DNA from: Fasciola hepatica
Taxonomy: Eukaryota > Platyhelminthes > Trematoda > Plagiorchiida > Fasciolidae
Direction of reading: 5' to 3'
DNA: 64,000 nt
NCBI GenBank assembly: GCA_948099385.1
Contig: CANUEZ040000024.1
Location: forward strand, 24,711,001-24,775,000
The position numbers and the translations under genes are program-made. The notes beneath the pieces are model-generated. The model was not told where the DNA came from, did no database searches, and worked only from the letters and a program-made list of their open reading frames with translations. Below, piece by piece: positions 47,375 to 56,679 of the stretch; position 1 is the first letter of the stretch; every line of letters begins with the position of its first letter.

Positions 47375-48088
47375 TTAGTGCCTTCTGTTTATCTGCTGAT
47401 AGATTTGACGAAATCGGTTTTTGGTTTCTGAGAATATTACATATTCTGAGTCTGATTTGATTGGCGGTGGTTTTCCTAACGCACCTTCCATTAGAGGGAC
47501 TATTTCTTGAGGTGTTAGAGGTTTCTTGTGCAAATTGAAATTTAGACCTTTCTGTAGCAACCGTAGTTCCGCAGAGGTCAAGCTTCTGTCTGATAAGTTT
47601 TTGACTACGTTTTTAGGATCACTCGGTTGAAATATTCTTAATTCCGGGTTTTGGTTCTTTACAAAGGTGTTCTTGTGGAGTAGCATGTCGTATTTTCTTA
47701 TCTGACGCGACTGACAGGTTTTGAAGGCGTGTAAACGTCGGCGTTCGGTGATGACATTGATCCCATTAAGTATGTTTGGCAGTAGCAAATAATTCAAGTA
47801 GTCATCCAAGTTTCGTATTCTGTAGCATATGGAACTGATTTTGATTGTGCAGTCTTGAATCCGTTGTCGTAGAAACGTACGAGAGGCAACCAAAGCAGCC
47901 TTTACGGAGCGCACAGAATTGTCAGGCGGTTTCACACGAAGCAAGGCTGAAATGATGTTCTTGCGGAGACATCGCTGATTGAACACACTGTGACTAACGC
48001 CCAATTGCTCTAAGCTATCATTCCAGTTTCTTTCGGTGGTAAAACCAGTCTTGAAAAAGGTTACCCGTGGTGACCGAAACGTCGGCAA
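47375..48088 (-). pseudogene. Penelope N-terminal domain (left copy)
   Basis: 237 open codons. The first 30 residues are encoded by the terminal repeat itself (PTFRSPRVTFFKTGF is the opposite strand of the hammerhead-like motif). Then follow NQRCLRKNIISALL, FLRQRIQDC, and LTSAELRLLQKGLNFNLHKKP. The last block, an LLQKGLNF motif, is typical of the region before the RT in Penelope proteins. It is unclear whether translation really starts inside the repeat. Confidence 0.75.
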
Positions 48089-48144
48089 CCTACCAACGAT
48101 TTCGACTATGCTGTGTTGTTAAACAATGAGATTTTACCATCACA
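47982..48144 (-). repeat. Penelope terminal repeat, copy 2 (5' end of the minus copy)
   Basis: Reverse complement of 45382-45540, at the 5' end of the minus-strand Penelope. It lies mostly in the spacer of inverted repeat 2 and so exists only once around the centre. The hammerhead-like motif is on the plus strand here, at 48050-48084, antisense to this Penelope copy. Confidence 0.85.
48050..48084 (+). ncRNA. Hammerhead-ribozyme-like motif in Penelope terminal repeat
   Basis: The order is cttgaaaaa, a hairpin (ggttac paired with gtgacc around the loop ccgtg), then gaaacgtc. In a hammerhead, CUGANGA, stem II, GAAA and a GUC cleavage site follow one another in this way, and Penelope elements are known to carry minimal hammerheads in their terminal repeats. 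Here the first box reads UUGAAAA: position 3 is U for C and position 8 is A for G. These two bases pair in the active ribozyme, so both change while still able to pair. Activity is doubtful. Equivalent motifs lie at 45437-45471 (minus) and 50780-50814 (plus). Confidence 0.55.
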
Positions 48145-48262
48145 TTTCATATACTTTATTTTTTTTTCGGTACACTCCGAACCAATCTCCGTTCTGATAC
48201 ACTAATCCTTATTACCAGTCGGATTAGTCTGGGAAAAAAGCTTGAAAATTGAATTAATCATC
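48145..48262 (-). pseudogene. Second remnant of the gag-protease 3' end, in the palindrome spacer
   Basis: About 60 bp (48145-48205) resemble 50871-50940, the end of the mirrored protease frame, at roughly 80 percent. They sit next to a Penelope terminal repeat in the same arrangement. On the minus strand they read YQNGDWFGVYRKK against CQNGDRFGLYRKK in the long copy. The remaining bases to 48262 are unassigned. Confidence 0.6.
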
Positions 48263-49099
48263 GTGTGTTCAATCAGCGATGTCTCCGCAAGAACATCATT
48301 TCAGCCTTGCTTCGTGTGAAACCGCCTGACAATTCTGTGCGCTCCGTAAAGGCTGCTTTGGTTGCCTCTCGTACGTTTCTACGACAACGGATTCAGGACT
48401 GCACAATCAAAATCAGTTCCATATGCTACAGAATACGAAACTTGGATGACTACTTGAATTATTTGCTACTGCCAAACATACTTAATGGGATCAATGTCAT
48501 CACCGAACGCCGACGTTTACACGCCTTCAAAACCTGTCAGTCGCGTCAGATAAGAAAATACGACATGCTACTCCACAAGAACACCTTTGTAAAGAACCAA
48601 AACCCGGAATTAAGAATATTTCAACCGAGTGATCCTAAAAACGTAGTCAAAAACTTATCAGACAGAAGCTTGACCTCTGCGGAACTACGGTTGCTACAGA
48701 AAGGTCTAAATTTCAATTTGCACAAGAAACCTCTAACACCTCAAGAAATAGTCCCTCTAATGGAAGGTGCGTTAGGAAAACCACCGCCAATCAAATCAGA
48801 CTCAGAATATGTAATATTCTCAGAAACCAAAAACCGATTTCGTCAAATCTATCAGCAGATAAACAGAAGGCACTAACCACACTGCGAAGTGACAAATCGG
48901 TTCACATCACGGAACCTGACAAAGGCGACATTACAGTCGTTCTAAATAGGTCAGACTATGAATCAAAAGTTCGACAACACTTGGAAGATGGACCATATGA
49001 GAGAATTGAAGGAAAGAAAGCCAACGCCATACTGAACAAAACAAAGGCATAGATAAGCAAATACCTTTCAGGGCTAAAAGAAAAGCTAGGGAAGTCTCT

Positions 49100-50302
49100 A
49101 TGGTTTGCTTTGAATCCAAAAATAAACAGACCCGGAAGATTTTACGGACTACCAAAAATCCACAAATTCGGCACACCTATCCGACCAGTCGTGGATTATA
49201 CGCCTTGTGCGACCTATATGTTAGCCAAATACATCAGTACACTACTAAAGCCGTACCAAAAATGGTGGTAAGTCACATAAATGATGCCTGTGATTTCTCC
49301 CGCATTCTAAAGACTGTCGTATTAGGAAAAGACGAAACAGTAGTGAGTTTTGATGCGACATCTTTTTACACAAGCGTACCCATTAAAGACAGTTTGGAAT
49401 TTTTACACTCCATATTGATCAATGACATCACCTTAGAACACGGATGTCCATTGAATCCAACTGATATTATCACTGGCGTTGAACTGTGCCTCACTCCCAC
49501 CTTACTCACATTTAACCAATCATTGTACAGACAGAATGACGGCGTAGCCATGGGTTCTCCTGTATCACCCATTGTAGCTAATCTGTTCTTACACTCAATC
49601 GAATCTAATTCATTGGCCGTACTTTAAAATCCACGACGAATCTATGCCAGATATGTAGACGATACGTTTGAAATTCTGAAATCAGAACATAGGCATGACT
49701 TTCTACGACGTCTCAATAATCAGTCTATCTCAATTCAATTCACAATGGAGACTGAGAGCACTGAGAGAGTCATCAGTTTCCTTGACTGTCGACTACAAGT
49801 AAACAACTCCCGTAGGTTTACAGTGAGCATTCACAGGAAACCTACACATTCCGACAGATATCTGGACTTCAACTCAGCCCATCCACAATACATAAAACGG
49901 GCACTCGTACCGTCACTAACCAACAGAGTCGACAAATTGTGCAACGACGATGTCACTCATAAACAGGAAATGCAACGCTTACAAACGGTCCTTCAAAATA
50001 ACAACTACCCACGAGGACTAGTAACTGATGCGTTAAGAAACAAGCCAGCAACACACGACAAGAAGGACGTAGACTGGCTAGCCCCCATTGGTATCCCGTA
50101 CAGATCGGGCAAATCGGAGGCAATCCGAAAAATACCTGGTGCGTATGGTGTTCGCGTTTTCTTCCGAATAAATAACACGTTGCGATGTCATCTCACAAGG
50201 ACCGATAACTCTCAACACACACGAGCAGAACAATTGTGTTTACATGATCAACTGCAAAGACTGCCTCGCTCAGTACATTGGGCAAACATGCAGACAGGTT
50301 AA
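49100..50302 (+). pseudogene. Penelope reverse transcriptase (right copy)
   Basis: Two open parts in the same frame, 49100-49627 and 49745-50302, are separated by a TAA (49625) and about 117 nt that read in that frame through ARYVDDTFEILKSEHR. The RT blocks FDATSFYTSVP (with the first catalytic aspartate), QNDGVAMGSPVSPIVANLF and YVDD are in the right order. After YVDD come ISFLDCRL and SIHRKPTHSDRYLDFNSAHP, conserved in Penelope proteins. At least two stops or shifts, shared with the left copy, predate the duplication. Confidence 0.85.
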
Positions 50303-50602
50303 AACCGGAATCGCAGAACACAAAAGTAAAGAAAATTCAGGCCGAGAGACCACATGGCTTTAAGAAAGTTGGAACGCGACTCTGCAATCGCACTTCACGC
50401 CATATCCGAAAACCACACCATCGACTACGAAAACACCAGAATCCTCCAATATGGATTTCGTACATACACCGAGCGTCTTTACGCGGAGGCTCTGGCAATT
50501 ACCGCCCACCAACCGTGTCTCAACCGCAACGATGGGGCAGAGATTTCAAGCATATGGATGACACTTACGACGCGGATGGATAAACACCAAAATGGATCAT
50601 AA
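50230..50602 (+). pseudogene. Penelope GIY-YIG endonuclease (right copy)
   Basis: In the third frame 50236-50330 reads CVYMINCKDCLAQYIGQTCR and then a GIAEHK segment. This is the GIY-YIG core with VYM in place of GIY, an intact YIG, and a CxxC zinc-binding pair. After a frameshift the frame at 50354-50602 gives ALRKLERDSAIALHAISENHTIDYENTRIL, the HxxxxxHxIDxExxxIL-type segment that follows the nuclease core, and CLNRNDG at the end. The nuclease is thought to nick target DNA. It is split here and cannot be made whole. Confidence 0.8.
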
Positions 50603-50710
50603 CACCTTGTTGACCTCAAATGACCTCACTATCACGTACACATAGTATGGACGGAGATTCAACCTCCACCTTTGCATTAAACAGCATCACAAACACACAG
50701 ACCAACACAC

Positions 50711-50870
50711 GAACAAACTGTGACTAACGCCAAATTTCTCTAAGCTATCATTCCAGTTTCATTCGGTAGTAAAACCAGTCTTGAAAAAGGTTACCCGTGG
50801 TGACCGAAATGTCGGCAACCTACCAACGATTTCGACTACGCTGTGTTATTAAACAATGAGATTTTACCAT
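50711..50870 (-). repeat. Penelope terminal repeat, copy 3 (3' end of the plus copy)
   Basis: Mirror of 45382-45540. It follows the plus-strand Penelope body and precedes the minus-strand gag-protease fragment. The hammerhead-like motif at 50780-50814 is in the sense of the Penelope copy, with gaaat in place of gaaac. Confidence 0.85.
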
Positions 50871-51556
50871 CACATTTCACATGGTTTATCTTTTTTTCGG
50901 TACAATCCGAAGCGATCTCCGTTTTGACACAGTAAAGGGAGGCTTACTTTCAGAAGAGGAATCTCGACAGTTTTGTGTAATTTAAGAAAATCAGGACCAA
51001 GGAGTAGGTCCGTACAGAAGTTGGGGAGGACAGAGAGTTTTATATGACGGTAACGGTGATCTATATACTGGATAGAAGAGTGAAGATGACCATAAGATAC
51101 ACTAGAAAAACGTGTGAAAGCCATTTTGACTCGTAGCTGGGAAGGGATGATTGGCCTGCGTTGTTTATCAACAACAGATTTGGAGAGATAATTCAACGAA
51201 TTGCCTGTGTCAATAAGATCATGTACGAGGATTTTATTGAATTCTTTGTTAAATGCAGCACTAGAGAAACAGGTTGGAATAGTAGCGGTGGTAACAGCAG
51301 ATAAGGGCGGTCGTCGGGATGCTGCTATCGCTGGAGACGAAGATCGACACACTCGCTGAAAGTGTCCCCCCTTACCACAAGATTTACACAGCGCTTCTAG
51401 GGTTGGACAATTTATTCTAGAGTGTCTAGCAAGACTACAAAAGTAACAGGAAGTTGCTTTTGCGAGAACAGGATTCTCGGCTGAAAGGGTTAACGTGGAG
51501 GTCGCAAGATTTGTTTTTGTCACGTAGAGAATACGAAGATGAGGGGTCAACAGCAT
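50870..51556 (-). pseudogene. Zinc knuckle and aspartic protease fragment (right copy)
   Basis: Mirror of 44695-45381 with an identical 228-codon translation. It has the same two zinc-knuckle-like motifs and the LIDTGNSLNYLSK active-site loop. It ends at the Penelope terminal repeat. No reverse transcriptase is attached. Confidence 0.82.
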
Positions 51557-52061
51557 ATACCATGGATTGCTTATGAGCTAATTCTAATTGTCTTGCAATA
51601 TCGTAAGTAGTTTTGAGGTCTAAATCTTTCTCTTTTAACAGTCTCTGACGGATATGATTTGACGATAGTCCACAAATATATGCATCGCAAATAAACTCTT
51701 TACGATACTGCTCAGCACTGACAGATTTGATATCACAGTCGGCAGAAAGAGTTTCCAGCTTCTGGAGAAACTGATCGAGAGACTGACCATGTTCTTGTCT
51801 TGTAGTTGACAGTACATGCCGAGCGAAGATAGCATTTTTCGGTTGTATGTACAAAATTTCCAGAGTATTTAGTGCCTTGTCGTAATCTGGACAATCCGCA
51901 ATGTGTCTGCAGGCAGATGGGGCGATAAAGTTAGTCAGGGTGGCGAGTTTGTCAACGTGAAGTAAATCAACAACAGTGAGAGAGTTATCAAAGGTTTTTT
52001 CCAATGAATCCAGTTGTCCGAAGCGTCAGACGAGTGAGGATCAACGTCGAAACGATTAGGT
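51435..52061 (-). pseudogene. Ty3/gypsy gag fragment (right copy)
   Basis: Mirror of 44191-44816, differing by one Lys/Glu change near 51860. It carries the same single-base frame loss in the A run (T run on the plus strand at 51995-52000). No gag start or LTR is included before the arm ends at 52071. Confidence 0.82.
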
Positions 52062-52071
52062 CAGAGTATAC

Positions 52072-53080
52072 GTTCCATATCCAAACTGATTAAATTGCCA
52101 CGAACGATTACAAACAAGCAAGCACAGGCGAAACAAATGAAGAAGTCGGAACGTCCGTTTATGGGCTTTAATCAATTTGGAATCGGATCATACAACTGAA
52201 ATGGAATCAGAGAACTATTAGTAAAAATGTGAATGAAACATTGGATTGAACAAAAGTATTTAGTTCACCACATCCTGAAGGAGCATTAGCAAAGAATCAA
52301 TATTTAACCAGGTTAGTTTTTAACGTGATGGTGCTCACACGGACCGATCCCACTTCCTTTTAAAGGAAGACTGAAAAAGACAAGTTCACCAGTTATTTCC
52401 AGTTCATCTATTTCAATGCCTGGACCATCCATCCGCCATTAGTTTGGTTGGCTATCTAACTAGAGGACACAGTCACTTGGCTTCTGTGGTCAGCGTCCAT
52501 CAAGACGATCAACGAAAAGAGACCGTGGGGTACCAACCGCGTGTATTCTCATAGGGTCTTAGTACAAAGATTGCACGCTGACTTACGTCGAGAAAGTGTC
52601 GGAAGTAGCGCTTACAGTTTCCGCACGTTTGAAATGTACGGTAAGACGTGATGGATGGCGGGGGGCGGGGTTGATCTGTTGATAACTGCAGTCTTCATCC
52701 AGACTGTTGTACACCCAACTACTGGGGTTTGATGGAGCCGCTGCATTCCCCTGCATACCTGCACAGTTCAGGAGGCTGATGTAAGTTCAGCGATCCCCAG
52801 CCCGTCTCGTTGTTGTACTTTGGAAAATCAGCTGCGATGTGCGGTTGCGGGTAACCGGCCTGATTCCAGAGGTATGTTGAAGAGTCAACTGTTACCTAAT
52901 CATCATTCAACGAATCGTATGGAGTGATTTGGGATCTAAGTTGCAAACGGAGTTTTCCCTTCGTTATCATGCCCGCACTAGGGGACACGCTTTGACACTC
53001 ACGAATGTGCACTTGTCTGGGCTACCGTTGTTCTACCTTGTATCTAAGATGGCGACTGACAGTTAAAATGGTGGAGAACG
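52072..53080. other. Unassigned stretch between palindrome 2 and RTE elements
   Basis: No gene or element is recognised. A short G-rich run lies at about 52659-52672. Part of 52700-52860 may be untranslated LINE sequence, but I could not align it to any copy in the window. Confidence 0.4.
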
Positions 53081-53360
53081 GTGGGAATTGAATGCCCACC
53101 TGGCTGAGGTGGCGTGGATCACTCGAGACCACAGTCTAGAGCTGTAAGTAATGTTCATACGATAGGTGTCCCACCCATATGGTGAGAATACCGTATGAAC
53201 AATGCTGAGGTTAAGCGCAGTCTTATACACAGAAACCAAATCGTTAAACGAAGCACTTAGGATCACCAAACTAAGGTGGTTGGGACATGTGTTGCGCATT
53301 TCCTCGGATAGGATTCCTCGGGGCGCTCTGTTCGCTGAGGCGGGTGGTGGTTGCCTAGAC

Positions 53361-53508
53361 TTTGTCCAAGTCAACCTGGCAGTATTGCACCAGCAGACAA
53401 ATCATCGAATCGGACTCCATCTACCCCTTCCTCTTCGATTGTACCATGTTTTGTTTGGCACAACCTGAAATCGGGCAGATGTGAAAATGTAGTAATAGTA
53501 ATAATAGT

Positions 53509-53557
<49 letters not shown>

Positions 53558-53558
53558 G
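53361..53558 (+). mobile_element. Small insert with AAT tail inside the RTE fragment
   Basis: About 130 bp of unassigned sequence followed by a 69 bp run of AAT-type triplets separates two adjoining parts of an RTE C-terminus. A short body with a simple-repeat tail is typical of a SINE or a 5'-truncated LINE. A target-site duplication is not clear. The body could not be assigned. Confidence 0.55.
53490..53558. repeat. AAT microsatellite
   Basis: A nearly pure run of taa/aat triplets, with agtaatagtaataatag at its left edge. It appears to be the tail of the insert to its left. Confidence 0.95.
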
Positions 53559-53730
53559 TCAGTCCATGACATGGAAGAAAGGTGTGAAATGCCTATCCAT
53601 TGAACTTGGCCATGTAAAGCTTGTTAAGCTTTCTGGGTGGAATCCAAGAGATTCTCCCATTCGGATTAGATACGTTGAAAGATATGACTAGGTGTCGCGA
53701 TCAGTGGCGCTCTTGTATTTACAAACTTTC

Positions 53731-54461
53731 CCAAGTAGCACTCGTCAGGATAGCCCCATGGGACACACATGGGACAAACCTGCGACTAGCCCCAAGCTTC
53801 TCATTCAAAAGTGTGAGGCAGTGCTACTGGTGCTACTTGGGTTCTTCGTCGACTTGGTGCTGTTTGTAATTCTCTGATTGGGTTTACTGCTGGGGAATAG
53901 CAACCAAAGCCGCCGCTCTCAGTGCATGGTTACTAATTGTTTGAACTGAAATGAAGTGCCCCACTGCCTCCGATCGTGGAGACTGACTGACAGGTAGATT
54001 GGAGTATCGTTCTCTCCCCACTACCTCGCGCAAGACTTAAGAAATCTGACCAACGCTGATAATGTGAGGATAACAGAAGGGCAATTGATGCGTTTCGCAG
54101 GTGAAAATGTTCACTTGATCTCATCAAAGGAAGACTACTGTGTCAGGTGTCAAAGACCTGAATGTTGACGTTACGCAGGGCCTCAGGTCTTACTTAAGAT
54201 GACTACTGGCCGCGAACAAAGCTAACGATGCAATAACTAAAATGCGCGTCAGTCACATTTCGTTTAACCACCTCCCGACCTCTTATGAGGTACCATACTA
54301 AGCAGGCCGGGAGCGGAACGGGAAGAGAACAGGTTTCGGGTGGGCGCGCCTTATTAGTCTGAGTTAGGAAAATGTATTATCACCAGTATCCTGCCGGGCG
54401 CAGGCCGAGTAAAACGGACAACGTGAAAATAGAACTATTCGCTTATCCTATATTTTACTAA

Positions 54462-54463
<2 letters not shown>
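53731..54463. other. Unassigned stretch
   Basis: Nothing recognised. Short overlapping frames only, with no tail or terminal repeat until the AT microsatellite. Confidence 0.45.

Positions 54464-54521
<58 letters not shown>
54464..54521. repeat. AT microsatellite at the 3' end of the older RTE
   Basis: About 58 bp of pure AT alternation, next to atgataatga on the minus strand, where the inserted RTE has a GATGAT tail. It probably arose by expansion from a LINE tail. Confidence 0.95.
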
Positions 54522-54523
<2 letters not shown>

Positions 54524-54859
54524 TTATCATAATGCAGGGTTGAATAGCAGGGCGAGTCCTACTGACCACCACTTTTCTCACCGTATTGCATGTAGAATTA
54601 CAAAGAGTTAATGTACAAAGTGAACAGGGAGTGGAACTACAGAGGTCGGATAATGAAAGGACACCCTAGTAGTCAACACACGGAATACACAGTCTAACTA
54701 CACAAACGCGCATTGATCAATCATTGTTATCCAACGGGAAGTGACAACACGATCGTCACTGTTCATGGTTCGCTGCCAAATCCTTCAGTGTCTCTGGCCA
54801 ACAGCTTGAGGGGTATTTTGAACCCCAACCACGAAGACGTGAGGCACATACTTTTCCTA

Positions 54860-56679
54860 CAACTGTGACTCCTTGGGTGGTATCACTTGATCCCCCATCA
54901 GAAGTAGAAGTAGAGTCATGTATTCGATTACTAAGGCGGGGGAAAGTGGCAGGTCCCGACGAACTTCCTCCAGTTCTTTTCAAACTGGGTGGTGAGGCGT
55001 TGATAAAATCACTTACCACCTTGCTCCGTGACATTTGGAACGAGGAGCGTATTCCGTTAATATGGAATGAGTCATTGATTGTTCCCATCTTCAAGAAGGG
55101 AATACGCAATGACTGCAGTAATCATCGTGGGATTAGCTTAATTCCGATAGTCACCAAAGTATTAGCTTCGATTTTGCTGCATCGTCTTACACCGGCTCGC
55201 GAGAGGAATGTCCGCGAACAGCAGGCAGGATTCCGCCCAGGCCGAGGATGCATCGACCAGATTTTTACTCTTCGCCGACTACTTGAAACGCGTCACACGC
55301 ACCGCCGACCGACAATAATGATTTTCTTAGACTTGAAAGGCGCCTTCGATTCGGTTGATCGAACATCGCTTCTCAGTGTTCTTTATCGAAAAGGTATGCC
55401 CCAGAAGTTCGTGAACCTAATGAGATCATTGTATTCTCATACTTCTGGCCGCGTTAGGGTTTACGGTGAACTATCCGGTCCGTTCGAAACGACCAGTGGT
55501 GTTCGACAGGAATGCCCTTTGTCTCCCTTCCTGTTCAACTTCGTCATGGACGAAATAATGGAGAGTGCGCTGCAAAATCTTCAGGATGTAGGCGTCGAAC
55601 TAGGAGGTAGTGAAAAGCTATGTGACCTAGATTACGCAGACGACGTTGTCTGCTTGTTCGAATCCACGGAACATGCTCAGCGTGCACTAGATAATCTCGC
55701 AAGAGCTGTAGCTCTATTCGGCATGCGCTTTGTACCTTAAAAGTGCAAGGTGATATTACAAGACTAGACGTCAACAATTCCGAGCTTGATGCTCGATGGG
55801 GAGGTGCTGGCAGTTGTCGACCACTTCACCTACCTCGGTAGCCGCGTGACGACGGATGGGAGCACTGTAGTAGAGGTGAGTACGCGGATATGCAAGGCTC
55901 GAGCGGCGTACACTAGACTGAAGCACTTGTGGCGCCGACCTGATATTTCACTTAAGTTGAAAGACCGTGTATACTGTGCTGCAGTGCGTTCAGTTTTGTT
56001 GTATGGTTGCGAAACTTGGAGTCTGCGTGTGGAAGATATTCATCGTCTTGAGGTTTTCGACCATCGATGTTTACGTAGTATCGCTAGGATTGGGTGGAAT
56101 AGCCGAGTTAGCAACGATGAGGTGAGAAAGCGAGTATTGGGTACTAATTCAGAGAACGTTCTGTCACAGCGTATCCAGCTTAGTAGACTTCGTTGGTTGG
56201 GACACGTGTTACGTATGGCAAGCACACGTCTACCGTACCGTGTCCTATTCTCCGCCCCTCCTAGGGAGTGGAAAAAACCACGTGGAGGTCAACAGATGAC
56301 GTGGCAGCGAGGAATGAGAAAATGTACAACAGACTTAGGAAAAGTAGGTGCATCACGTCTTCGTGGTTGGGGTCCAAAAGATCCGTCTACCAGTTGGCTG
56401 GAGACACTGAAGGATATGACAGCGAACCGCGAGCAGTGGCGATCGTGTTGTCACTTTCTATCGAATCAGAATGATTGATCGATGTGCGTATGTACAGTTA
56501 GACTGTGTATTCCGTGTGTTGGCTACTAGGGTATTCTTTCCTTTTGCTACCCGTGTAGGTCCACTCCCTGTCCATCGTGTATATTCATACTTTCTAATTC
56601 AGCTTGCAAGATGGTGAGAAAAGCAGTGGTCAGTGGGGCTTGCCCTAGTGTTTAACGCTGTACGATGATGATGATGATG
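54860..56679 (+). mobile_element. Young RTE-like LINE insertion with 14 bp target-site duplication
   Basis: The element is flanked by acatacttttccta on both sides (54846-54859 and 56680-56693), a perfect 14 bp duplication of the older RTE's sequence. It is 5'-truncated just before the RT domain and ends in a gatgatgatgatg tail at about 56663-56679. The RT frame is open apart from two stops. The 5' truncation, simple-repeat tail and long target duplication together are the marks of target-primed reverse transcription. Confidence 0.9.
54862..56478 (+). pseudogene. RTE reverse transcriptase and C-terminal domain, two stops
   Basis: One frame runs 1617 nt with TAA at 55738-55740 and TAG at 55765-55767 only. 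RT blocks: GKVAGPDELPPVLFK, IPLIWNESLIVPIFKKG, NHRGISLIPIVTKVLASI, QQAGFRPGRGCIDQIFTLRRL, IFLDLKGAFDSVDR, GVRQECPLSPFLFNFVMDEI and the catalytic YADD (about 55636-55647). After the stops comes the RTE-type C-terminal domain: FTYLGSRVTTDG, AVRSVLLYGCETW, LRWLGHVLRM and TLKDMTANREQWRSCC. It copies element RNA at the nicked target. The endonuclease part is missing because of the truncation. It is the best-preserved coding stretch in the window. Confidence 0.9.

Larger units (their letters stand above)
44180..47988 (+). repeat. Left arm of inverted repeat 2
   Basis: The reverse complement lies at 48263-52071. Paired positions sum to 96251 throughout, so 3809 bp align without indels. At least six single-base differences were seen, for example a Lys/Glu codon change near 44390 and an Ile/Val change near 46700. 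The arm contains a plus-strand gag-protease fragment, a Penelope terminal repeat and a minus-strand Penelope body. Confidence 0.95.
45541..48144 (-). mobile_element. Penelope-like element, minus copy in the left arm
   Basis: Reading right to left: terminal repeat (47982-48144), N-terminal domain (47375-48088, 237 codons), RT (about 46590-47370, in two frames), C-terminal RT part (45949-46506) and GIY-YIG endonuclease region (45650-46015, in two frames). Both ends carry the same terminal repeat, in inverted orientation. Every domain is recognisable, but frameshifts lie between the N-terminal domain and RT, and inside the endonuclease, plus a stop before YVDD. Penelope elements combine a telomerase-like RT with a GIY-YIG nuclease. 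This copy is inactive. It is the mirror of 48263-50710. Confidence 0.88.
48263..50710 (+). mobile_element. Penelope-like element, plus copy in the right arm
   Basis: Mirror of the left-arm copy, without a terminal repeat at its 5' end because the arm starts at 48263. N-terminal domain 48265-48876. RT in frame 49100-49627, with upstream blocks in other frames. PKIHK, a Penelope hallmark, lies at 49151-49165. FDATSFYTSVP and GVAMGSPVSPIVANLF follow, then the catalytic YVDD at 49652-49663. The C-terminal RT part is at 49745-50302, then the GIY-YIG region and a linked C-terminal segment. It is divergently oriented (head to head) with the left copy. It has the same frameshifts and is inactive. Confidence 0.88.
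48263..52071 (-). repeat. Right arm of inverted repeat 2
   Basis: Reverse complement of 44180-47988, with paired positions summing to 96251. The spacer between the arms is 274 bp and holds a Penelope terminal repeat and a protease remnant, so the centre is not a simple fold-back point. The outer ends stop sharply, at tatactctgacc on the left and its complement on the right. Confidence 0.95.
53100..53730 (+). mobile_element. RTE-like LINE 3' fragment, interrupted
   Basis: Plus strand. A broken EYRMNNAEVKRS-like stretch (about 53178-53220) leads in a new frame into LRITKLRWLGHVLRI and IPRGALFAEAGGG (to about 53355), the C-terminal signature of RTE LINEs. After about 200 bp of foreign sequence with an AAT tail it resumes at 53559 with QSMTWKKGVK, GWNPRDS, and, in another frame, DTLKDMTRCRDQWRSC at about 53668-53720. 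This is the same order as the intact C-terminus at 56160-56450. Inactive and 5'-truncated. Confidence 0.72.
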
